NCBI GenBank assembly: GCA_009746045.1 | Contig: RPFO01000667.1 | Span: 183,221 to 247,220 of the forward strand | Source: Mesostigma viride | Lineage: Eukaryota > Streptophyta > Mesostigmatophyceae > Mesostigmatales > Mesostigmataceae | DNA: 64,000 nt | Reading direction: 5' to 3' | Shown: positions 42,240 through 64,000 of the stretch, in pieces | Position numbering within the stretch: the first letter of the stretch is position 1 | How the letters are laid out: each line of letters starts with the position of its first letter | The notes under the pieces: generated by a model | What the model was told of the DNA's origin: nothing | Databases searched by the model: none | The model's input: the letters and a program-made list of their open reading frames with translations, nothing else | Position numbers and translations under genes: made by a program

Positions 42240-44002
42240 GCGCACTGCCGGCAGTTACCACTCCCTGTGATGATTGCATGGCTGGCTTGTGGGTTCTTGC
42301 ATGGGGTAGCACTGCCGGCAGTTACCACTCCTTGATGACTGCATGTCCCCGGCTTGTGTGTTCTTGCATGGGGTGGCACTGCCGGCAGTTACCACTCCTT
42401 GTGATGACTGCATGTCCCCTTTATGCAAGGATGGCTTGTGGGGTCTTGCATGGCGTGGCACTGCCGGCAGTTACCACTCCTTGTGATGACTGCATGTCCC
42501 CTTTATGCAAGGACGGCTTGTAGGGTCTTGCATGGCGTGGAACTGCCGGCAGTTACCGCTCCTTGTGATGACTGCATGTCCCCTTGACGCAAGGATGGCT
42601 TGTGGGGTCTTGCATGGCGTGGCACTGCCGGCAGTTACCACTCCTTGTGATGACTGCATGTCCCCGGCTTGTGTCTTCTTGCATGGGGTGGCACTGCCGG
42701 CAGTTACCACTCCTTGTGATGACTGCATGTCCCCTTTATGCAAGGATGGCTTGTGGGGTCTTGCATGGGGTGGCACTGCCGGCAGTTACCGCTCCTTGTG
42801 ATGACTGCATGTCCCCTTGACGCAAGGATGGCTTGTGGGGTCTTGCATGGCGTGGCACTGCCGGCAGTTACCACTCCTTGTGATGACTGCATGACAGTCC
42901 CCGGCTTGTGTCTTCTTGCATGGGGTGGCACTGCCGGCAGTTACCACTCCTTGTGATGACTGCATGTCCCCTTTATGCAAGGATGGCTTGTGGGGTCTTG
43001 CATGGGGTGGCACTGCCGGCAGTTACCACTCCTTGTGATGACTGCATGTCCCCTTGACGCAAGGATGGCTTGTGGGGTCTTGCATGGCGTGGCACTGCCG
43101 GCAGTTACCACTCCTTGTGATGACTGCATGTCACCTTTATGCAAGGACGGCTTGTGGGGTCTTGCATGGCGTGGAACTGCCGGCAGTTACCGCTCCTTGT
43201 GATGACTGCATGTCCCCTTGACCCAAGGATGGCTTGTGCATGGGTTCTTGCATGGGGTGGCAATGCCGGCAGTTACCACTCCTTGTGATGACTGCTTGTC
43301 CCCTTTATGCAAGGATGGCTTGTGGGGTCTTGCATGGGGTGGCACTGCCGGCAGTTACCACTCCTTGTGATGACTGCATGTCCCCTTGACGCAAGGATGG
43401 CTTGTGGGGTCTTGCATGGCGTGGAACTGCCGGCAGTTACCACTCCTTGTGATGACTGCATGTCCCCTTGACCCAAGGATGGCTTGTGGGGTCTTGCATG
43501 GCCGGGGTGGCACTGCCGGCAGTTACCACTCCTTGTGATGACTGCATGTCCCCTTTATGCAAGGACGGCTTGTAGGGTCTTGCATGGCGTGGAACTGCCG
43601 GCAGTTACCGCTCCTTGTGATGACTGCATGTCCCCTTGACGCAAGGATGGCTTGTGGGGTCTTGCATGGCGTGGAACTGCCGGCAGTTACCGCTCCTTGT
43701 GATGACTGCATGTCCCCTTGACGCAAGGATGGCTTGTGGGGTCTTGCATGGCGTGGCACTGCCGGCAGTTACCACTCCTTGTGATGACTGCATGTCCCCG
43801 GCTTGTGTCTTCTTGCATGGGGTGGCACTGCCGGCAGTTACCACTCCTTGTGATGACTGCATGTCCCCTTTATGCAAGGACGGCTTGTAGGGTCTTGCAT
43901 GGCGTGGCACTGCCGGCAGTTACCGCTCCTTGTGATGACTGCATGTCCCCTTGACGCAAGGATGGCTTGTGGGGTCTTGCATGGGGTGGCACTGCCGGCA
44001 GA
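42240..44002 (+). repeat. ~82 bp tandem array with short variants
   Basis: About 22 units starting CACTGCCGGCAGTTACCACT and containing TGTGATGACTGCATGTCCCC, CTTGACGCAAGGATGGCTTG or CTTTATGCAAGGATGGC, and GGGTCTTGCATGGCGTGG. Most are 82 bp. Shorter units (about 66-74 bp) replace the middle with CCGGCTTGTGT. The order of unit types repeats, for example 42545-42800 resembles 43680-43930. Confidence 0.95.
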
Positions 44003-44165
44003 GGATACTTGTTCCTGGTTGTGGGATACACGTTCCTAGTTGTGGGATAGTCGTTCCTGGTTATGTGATACTTGTTCCTGGTGGTGGGAAACACGTTCCT
44101 GGTTGTGGGATACTCGTTCCTGGTTGTGGGATGCACGTTCCTGGTTGTGGGGTACTTGTTCCTTC
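44003..44165 (+). repeat. 20 bp minisatellite, resumed
   Basis: The GTTCCTGGTTGTGGGATAC array of 40538-40965 continues directly at the end of the 82 bp array, joined at CTGCCGGCAGAGGATACTTG. Confidence 0.9.
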
Positions 44166-44344
44166 ATTTCATGTTCGCCGTTATTCCTCCACGCACATCA
44201 AGATAGCTATTAAATATTCCCTTGTACATCTAATGATGCTACGTCTTGGCTATGCTCACATTACTTGCCCACGCTCCTTGTTATGATAAGCTCACATGGG
44301 TCTCATTGCACCCACATATCTTGCAGGATCGTTTAGCGTGTCCG

Positions 44345-44555
44345 ATTGCAGCTGTGGCATTAATTAATTAATTAATTAGACTCGTGCTCCCGTTTGGGAG
44401 TCACGCAGCTGTGGCATGCCTCTAGCATGAAGGAGAAAGGGGGTCTATGACCTTCCTTCCTGTTGTGCAAACAAAGGGATGAAAGGCAGTTCGGGCTCCG
44501 TGACTCCCCAACGGGAGCACGAGTCTAATTAGTTAATTAATTAATTACCTACCTA
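44345..44555. mobile_element. Inverted pair of retroposon 3' ends
   Basis: A minus-strand end (44355-44410: TTAAT tail, AGACTCGTGCTCCCG, TTTGGGAGTCACG) faces a plus-strand end (44490-44547: GTGACTCCCCAACGGGAGCA, CGAGTCTAATTAG and TTAAT tail). The same end occurs at 18213-18262. Confidence 0.8.
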
Positions 44556-45529
44556 CCTGACCTACCTATCAAGTTCTAACTAGCTCACTAGCTCACTAAC
44601 TGACTAACTATTTTAACTAAGTAAGTACTAACTAACTACTAACTAAACAACCCCCGTTGCTCTGCCGAACTAAGTAGATGCCCTTCGATTAAAACGCACA
44701 AATCGTGAATGATGCAAGCTACCGTGCCGACGCACAATTGATTCTTGCCCCCCTACGCGTCTAAATCTTGTATTGTTGTCAGTAAGCGCTCAACGTGCAT
44801 GGGGCTAGCTGCCCAAATATGAGATTCCACGGACAACACCGAAAATGAGAAACCACAGTAGCTACCAGCAAGTTACGAACACAGGACCTCCCTAAATCTA
44901 GTATCAAGTAACGTTATTTCCCCGTTTCGACGAACTTGGTCCATTCACAGGTCCATTCACATTTATAGCGGTGAATTAATTGTCACACCTTGCTCAGGCA
45001 AAGTGCACCAAGTCCTAAAGCATGTCTCCCCATGTCATTCACTTAAATAAGGAAGGGAAATGTAAAGCCATGCAACGTGAAGCCGTATGAAAGGGCATAA
45101 CCACCCAAATAATCAAGTTGGTACGTATAGTGTCAACCATGCGTGTCAGCCGTGCGTCGGTGTCTTCCGAAAACTATACAGCATATCAAGGAGACAACCA
45201 TATAGTCATGCTTGATCAACCACCGCAAATTGAAACGCAAATTGAAAAATAATGTATCACAGGCTCAACCGGAACTCCCGATCAACACGTCAGTACCACC
45301 CTCTGTAGGCAAGTCCATATCGAACGGACGTAACACCACTGAGAGACGGCGTATATAACTAACAAATGATAACCTGCCCCCCCCGCCCCCAACAGGTAGG
45401 GAGCCCCTTGCAGCAGTAGAGAGGACCACGATAAAAACAAAGTAAGATAGCGGGTAATCATGAAGTAGACCTACGCATCCCATGACTATGCCACCACCAA
45501 TTAGCTCCCCATTACGCAGTGAGAGTTAC

Positions 45530-45606
45530 ATCATCTGGTGGGATTCGACCGACTAGCCAATCGGTGCAGGGGCTTACCACCTCCATCAATTGAGCCACCT
45601 CCCCCC
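45530..45606 (-). repeat. tRNA-derived SINE head or tRNA relic
   Basis: On the minus strand GGGGAGGTGGCTCAATTGAT resembles a tRNA 5' half with an A-box (TGGCTCAATTG), and GTCGGTCGAATCCCACC carries a B-box-like GGTCGAATCC at normal spacing. The ends do not pair as an acceptor stem, so a functional tRNA is unlikely. Confidence 0.4.
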
Positions 45607-46794
45607 AATGGTGGTTCCCCTGACTGCCTGGAGGACGGGCTTGCCGGGGCGGACGGCATCCAAGGCAGGACTCCCACCACGAACAATTACACTCCCACTT
45701 GGTAGTGAGTAGGCCAACTAATGATAACACACACAAAGGATGCACACTACATACCGGAGCACCCTCACAGGCGTGCGCAGGGCGGGTCTACAACCCTCTA
45801 CCCTACACTCCATCGCTGTGCAAGTTGCCACGTTTTTCTCAATAAAAGCTCCATAGAGGCCCTTTAGTGCTGGACATCTGTACCGGTATCGTTAATGGGT
45901 TAACACAACCGCGAGCAACTCTTCTTCAGCACTTGAGCCACAGGAGGATGTCGCACAGGTCGCGCTCGTTCGTCCCACGTCAGGTGTGGCGGTGTCTTCC
46001 CGGTATACCTGCTCCTTCTACCTCTAGGTCACGGCCTGCATGCATACAAAGGAAGACAAGAAGATATTATCGGACTTGGGAAGATGCCAAACACGCCCCT
46101 GGTAATAAACCCGCATTCTGCTAGGCGTATGTGTGTGCCATTCTTGACTTAGGTAAATTAACAAAAAAAAGTATACCGATCGACATCATGTGTGGGTGCA
46201 TGGTCATGTGTATTGGACAATTTGTGTGTGATTTCCTGTGAGCAAAAATATATGGCCATGTACAAAAAAGCAATCCGGCATGTAGTTCAGGTAGAGAACA
46301 ACTTACAAAAACTTAAATGATACTACAATCAAATGCGAGCAAATCAACAACATTGTTAGGTTGTTATTCATGTGTATAAAACATACATCACGATTCACCT
46401 GTCAAGTCATCAATGCAGGTCCGGGCATCTTCCCGAACACCAAGAGAGGAGCTTTGACCTCCCACCATGACGTCAGGGTCTGCATGCATTCACAAAAAGA
46501 CATTTATTTCCAAGGTTTTTATGTAAATTAGTTTAATACAGTAGTACATTCCTCAAAACCCGGCCTCTCCGCCAAGTTATAGATTTACTACCTCGCTTTC
46601 TCAAAGCTGGCCTATCTCACGTTACCATAAATAGGTCCCAAGCGATCCCGAGCGTCATGTGAGCAAAACCATGTGGTAAAGACTTAAGGCGCATGTGTGT
46701 GTCGATGTCATTGCTTAATTAACAAGTGGGTATGTGTTTATCTTCACAGCAAGTAAATGTATGCGTGTTTGTTTTAAAACGCATATGGCATGTA

Positions 46795-46945
46795 TAGATC
46801 CTCAGCGTGCATCCTTTGCGTGCATCCTTCAGTTTGCGTGTATCCTTAGCATGCATCCTTGCCGTGTTTCCTTATCAAGTATCCTTACTGTAGCGTGTAT
46901 CCTTAGCGTGCATCCTTGTAAGCGTGTATCCTAGTTAGCGTGTAT
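46795..46945 (+). repeat. Degenerate minisatellite AGCGTG(C/T)ATCCTT
   Basis: About ten imperfect units of 13-17 bp such as TTAGCGTGTATCC and TTGCGTGCATCC. Confidence 0.8.
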
Positions 46946-47027
46946 CGGCCTTAGGGTCACTGGCCAGGTTAGGAGGTAATGAACTTAACAATGGCATATT
47001 TTAATGAGCAATATGCTTGACATTTAC

Positions 47028-47848
47028 CTTAGAGTCCGGCAAGTAGTTTGCGTGCCAGCTCGTGCTCGTAGCATCAACAGATCGCAGAGTATCATCTTCG
47101 TGATCACCCTGCTGTGTTGAATTTACTAGTGTGCTCCATGCAGAGGCAGAAGAAGCACGCTCAGCCTCCGCAGGTCCACCGGCAGATCCTGTGCGTGCAG
47201 CAGAAAAAAATTCATGTTTGGCACATGTCTAGTATGTATGTTAGGATTTGCTGATGGTAGTATTGCTCCATGAGCACGTCTTGAGGTTGTGAAACAGTTG
47301 AGCATGCAGGGTGATCTCGCATTCAGCTGTCTTTTTTTCCTCAAGAGGCGGCAGGGCTCCAATATTGGGGCCGTACACAATCTTGCAGCGAGGCCATTAT
47401 ATACATGATGTCATCTGGTACCCAGCCAGCTCAGATAAATGCAAGTAGGTTACCTAGTAATTCCCTCGTTATCTTCAGCGCTCCGGCATGGTTATCTTTC
47501 AAACCTTATCATACAATGTTACTAATTAATATTGAATAGAGACGACATTCTTTTATCACGATCATGATGAGATCACGTATTGCCGGCAAATTGTACTGCA
47601 GGCGCCCTTCGCATGGCGGGTGCACATATGCATTGTGCGCACAATGCATGCTTAGTTTAATTCTGAGATATACAATCCGATATGATATGTAAACATTGAC
47701 GTGGGGTACGTGAAAGACCTACTCTAGAGAGTAAAAGTGGTACGCAGGTGTGGGCCGGCCAGCCGCGCGGCCATGATACCGAGGTAACTTCAGAAGGAAA
47801 TATCGGGGGAATACCGTAACAAGATACCCTATAACTTTTGGCGGCCAT
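47028..47848 (-). CDS. Candidate minus-strand multi-exon gene, unknown product
   Basis: A weak model read on the minus strand. Exon 1 (47848-47828) starts at an ATG in good context (GCGAAATGGCC) and encodes MAAKSYR before GTATCT. A 446 bp intron would end in GCAAG, and exon 2 (47381 down) continues in phase with IVYGPNIGALPPLEEKK and AECEITLHAQLFHNLK, reaching a stop at 47241 or splicing near 47278. A third open stretch (47188-47028) begins after CACAG, reads GSAGGPAEAERASSA and STSWHANYLPDSK, and ends at GTAAAT, but its phase does not fit exon 2. The family is unknown. It may be chance. Confidence 0.22.
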
Positions 47849-47849
47849 T

Positions 47850-48587
47850 TCGCCGTCAAAACAAAGCTGGGTAAGGCAGGCGAAAAAGATTACCAGCTCG
47901 TACACGCATAGGGGAAAGGATGTATCAAATTAAACGAGGTAATTATAAAGGAAGGGTGCCCATAATTAGGTATGTAATCCATACTTCCATTCTAACACTC
48001 TTCATTCAGAAGCGTCAAGAAACAATCAACGTTTACAGGTAATGAACACGAAGGGCTGACTACATGATCAAGCACAACGCGGATTCGCGTCATTACTGTA
48101 GAACAGAGACTACCGGCACGGACAATCCACAGCAGCATCATGCATAAGAAGAACCCGCGGCCGAATAATGAGGGGCCGGGTCCCTTGGATCATTCGGAAC
48201 CTCGCTTGTGTACAAAAATTAGCTTACGTAAGATCTTGATTGAAGTCCCACGATCAGAACCGCCTTGCGCACTCGTGTCAGTGCTAGCCCGCACGCCGAA
48301 AGATGTAGACACGATGAGCAATAATGTCGAGATAAAAGCCACATGGTGCTTGAATGCATCATGCGCCATTGGAAACGGCCGGGACGCTCCTGCTTAAGAA
48401 CTACGCCGGAGCCTCCTAGGCTGTATGTGGTAATATGTTAAGTTCGGTTAGCCTGGAAATGCTCAAAACTCCAAAGCAGTCTGTGAAGTGTAAGTGAAAT
48501 ACCAGCAACCGACGCCATTGTCCGGTTCTTGCTGGCTGCCAGTTTATTGCTGCCGGCCTCATGTGCGGCGGTAATTTTACGTTGTAT
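47850..48587. other. No gene or assigned repeat seen
   Basis: An 85-codon plus-strand frame at 48140-48397 (start MHKKNPRPNNEGPGPLDHSE) has mixed protein-like composition but no recognised feature. Confidence 0.4.
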
Positions 48588-49283
48588 GGATGTTACGCTG
48601 CACCAGTCTGTGCTTTTTTACGTAGTACCAGTGTAGTGTAGAAATCCAAAAGCGCAAACGCCCAAAGCCAACTTCCAAGACGCCCAAAGCCAAATTCCAA
48701 GACGCCCAAAGCCCAAAGGCGGGCGAGTCTGGCGCGGCGCCGGCCATTGGGCCCCGGAATAAGAAATACCCGACGGAACGACCAGTAAAAACTCCCACTT
48801 TGTAGTGACTGTAGTCATGAGGGCGCTCGCCTCGTCCGGCGCGCTAGCATACAGTTGACAAGAGTTGGTTGGTTCCGATCGATCTGACATACCGTTTCGG
48901 CCGAATCTCTGCTGGCCATGTTCAGTTCAGTTCAGTTGTTTCCCGCTGGCCATGTACGGCGTTGTTGAGTTGAGTTCCCGCGGTCCATGTGCTGGCAGTG
49001 CGGCGTTGAGTTGAGTTGAGTTGAGTTGAGTTGAGCTGTTGTCCGGATTCTCCTGATTCTGGCCTGCGCTGGTTGTCTCCTTGGTATTCCCGCGCCGGTT
49101 GGATAACATACACCCTCCGCATTGGTAGTTTTACTAAATAATTATGAGGCTGGGCGCCGACCAGCTGCAAACGATAAATAAAACAAAAGAATTTTAATTA
49201 ACTAATTCCCGAGTGTAGTGAACTGTAGTTTTTGAAGCTACCAAACAAACAAAGAAAGTGTAAATAAATATTATTTTACTGTC
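48588..49283. repeat. Duplicated block Y-X, copy 2
   Basis: Block Y (48588-48771) is inverted relative to its copy at 39811-39998. Block X (48772-49283) is in the same orientation as, and apparently identical to, 39296-39808. Confidence 0.9.
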
Positions 49284-49935
49284 ACGTGTGCAGCTTTCTC
49301 GCTAACAAACAAAGAAATATGATTTCTGGCTGAAAAATGTGCTTTTCCTAGCCGTAAGAGCAGTGCATCCGGCTGGGTTATTACAGAACAAAGTCAACAA
49401 ACAAAGAATTATTAAATTTCGCAGCCAGTTCAACGGTTGTTCGGTAACCAAACAAACAAACTAATAATTAATTAATTGGGCGGGTACAGTAGCACTTTCA
49501 ACCAATAAAACGCTAATGTCTAATTCCGAAGGGCCTTTTGGCTGAACTGAATTAAAACTACCAATGCGCCCTATTAGCCTTTCACCTGTCACCGCCACAC
49601 GTGTGTGTGCCCACCTTCATTAGGATTCGCTGATACTCATTTCCCCTCTCACCTCTTTGGTCCATAACTGGCTAATAAATATACCCATTTCCCCGAAAAT
49701 TAAAACTACCAATGCGGAGGGTGTACCCATTTCCCCGAAATTCCCGCGCCGGTGGGCTCAGCTGATGTGCGGCGTTGAGTTGACTTTATTCCCGCGCATC
49801 GTGCGGGCAGTGCGGCGTGGGCAACAACAACAACAGCATATCCGCAGAAGATATTCTGGCCTGTAGCCAGCCGTTCAGTTCACTTCAGTTCAGTTGTTTC
49901 CCACGCCGCACATGGGCCGCAGAGAGTCTATAGTG
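49284..49935. repeat. Mosaic of dispersed repeat pieces
   Basis: 49384-49560 resembles 11385-11545 (AACAAAGAATTATTAA, AATAAAACGCTA, CTAATTCCGAAGGGCCTTT). 49565-49690 matches 39098-39230 (GCGCCCTATTAGCCTTTCAC). 49815-49935 carries a (CAA)n plus CACGCCGCACATGGGC module. No gene. Confidence 0.75.
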
Positions 49936-50629
49936 GCCGAGGGACGGTATATAGTAGTATATCGGGTGGATGGTACTAGGGTACTGTTACCTGTAGCCAG
50001 GGTACTGTAGCCAGCCGTAGCCGCAGTTCAAAGCGCAGGTGACTGAGTTGAGGAATATCATCACAGCGGAATCGCAGCACATTGGCATGACTTGGCAACA
50101 GAATCGCAGAATCTTGCCTGCTAGATGTGCTTGCGATTTCTGACGTGGACTACAGAAATACCATTAGGCAGGCTTTTCAGCACAATCAGCAAAAATGTCG
50201 GAATGGCTGCTGGAAAAGACAGCCGGTTGCTGCTCAAGTCAGCGAGATTCCACCATGAAAGTTCGTTCCGAATCCTCACGTAGATCTAAAAACATGTCGG
50301 ATAGAAGACGTTATCTAAAAATTTCGCAAAGCGATCATGGGTGAGCGTCGCAATGGGCGCATGAAGCGGTTAATTAATCTTCTCGAAAGCTTGCCCGCCA
50401 AAAGCACTCCGTAAAACGGTCTGCACCGGCTCAGAATGGTCGCTCTATCCCCGCCCGCCAGTTAACCGCAAGGGATTGCTGGCAGTGCAGAGGGAAAAAA
50501 AAGTTGCGTTCAAGCCTAGCAATGATTGATGATCGGCTGCTCGGCGGGGCAACATAATATATTCGCGGGAGGGCCGGCCGGGTGCAGGCTGCCAGCGATC
50601 GATCGAACTAGCGGAAGTCTGGAGAAGCG
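49936..50629. other. Upstream region of the TRAF7-like gene
   Basis: No open frame of note. An AT-rich word CATAATATATTC lies about 75 bp before the start codon, and a GATCGATCGA stretch lies at about 50597. The promoter presumably lies here, but no element is certain. Confidence 0.4.
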
Positions 50630-63879
<13,250 letters not shown>

Positions 63880-64000
63880 CGAAGGCCTTCAAAGATCGAG
63901 CTGAGGAGTGAACATGAGCTGAGGTGTGAACATGCAACCGAGTTCGTCCGAGAATGTCATCAACAGCACTGCATTTCTAGGACCTCACGCCGTATAAGTA
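63880..64000 (+). other. 3' flank of the TRAF7-like gene
   Basis: Begins right after the stop codon. It contains a duplicated GAGCTGAGG-GTGAACATG word (63898 and 63916). No polyadenylation signal was recognised before the window ends. Confidence 0.5.

Larger units (their letters stand above)
44556..47020. other. Intergenic sequence, mostly unassigned
   Basis: Only short open frames. It contains a tRNA-like piece (45530-45606), a GAGACAACCATA module at 45190 and a minisatellite (46795-46945). On the minus strand two short stretches behind TGCATGCAG acceptor-like words (46413-46490 and 45930-46040) are open and could be exons of the candidate gene at 47028-47848, but their phases do not fit well. 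Confidence 0.4.

Noticed and set aside
42278-43954. Several 70-100 codon frames in the 82 bp array
   Set aside because: They shift frame with each unit (82 is not a multiple of three) and occur on both strands.

Overview
The window is nuclear DNA of a eukaryote, most likely an alga or other protist. The evidence is a multi-exon gene with GT-AG introns, a chromodomain-bearing Ty3/gypsy retrotransposon, LINE-like retroposons with tandem-repeat tails, and many satellites. There is no operon structure and I saw no rRNA gene. The lineage cannot be fixed from the sequence; an alga is an inference.

Bases 1-31366 form a nest of mobile elements. A GGGAT satellite (138-1112 and 31041-31328) flanks a Ty3/gypsy chromovirus. 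Its LTRs lie at 1113-1848 and 30308-31040, with a primer-binding-site candidate at 1851 and a polypurine tract at 30295-30305. Decayed gag (7706-9018) leads into a protease that is cut at 9305/25058. RT-RNase H (25689-27250), integrase with chromodomain (27255-28893) and an extra 3' ORF (28947-30177) follow. The leader between LTR and gag holds a 2.2 kb purine satellite and a 184 bp tandem repeat. The protease is cut by two head-to-tail copies of a ~1.1 kb DNA element whose ends read TGTCGCGT...ACGCGACA. The first copy is itself split by a 10.56 kb foldback-like element (9802-20363) with TGCA target duplications, terminal inverted repeats and a palindrome of about 6 kb built from minisatellites. 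The second copy is split by a ~3 kb block carrying a LINE-like ORF1 fragment.

Bases 31367-50629 are repeat-rich and gene-poor. They hold LINE-like pieces with ORF1 only, several retroposon 3' ends sharing a small hairpin and (CAATT)n or (TTAA)n tails, a ~510 bp duplication, tRNA-like SINE pieces, and stacked minisatellites from 40.5 to 44.2 kb. A weak candidate minus-strand gene lies at 47.0-47.85 kb.

Bases 50630-63879 carry the one convincing host gene. It has eleven exons, all introns are phase 0, and it encodes about 553 residues: RING finger, TRAF-type zinc fingers, coiled coil and a seven-blade WD40 propeller, the architecture of TRAF7-like E3 ubiquitin ligases. The propeller exons are nearly one per blade. 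Most of the introns hold minisatellites, and several of these contain degenerate copies of the neighbouring exon edges, a sign of repeated local duplication.
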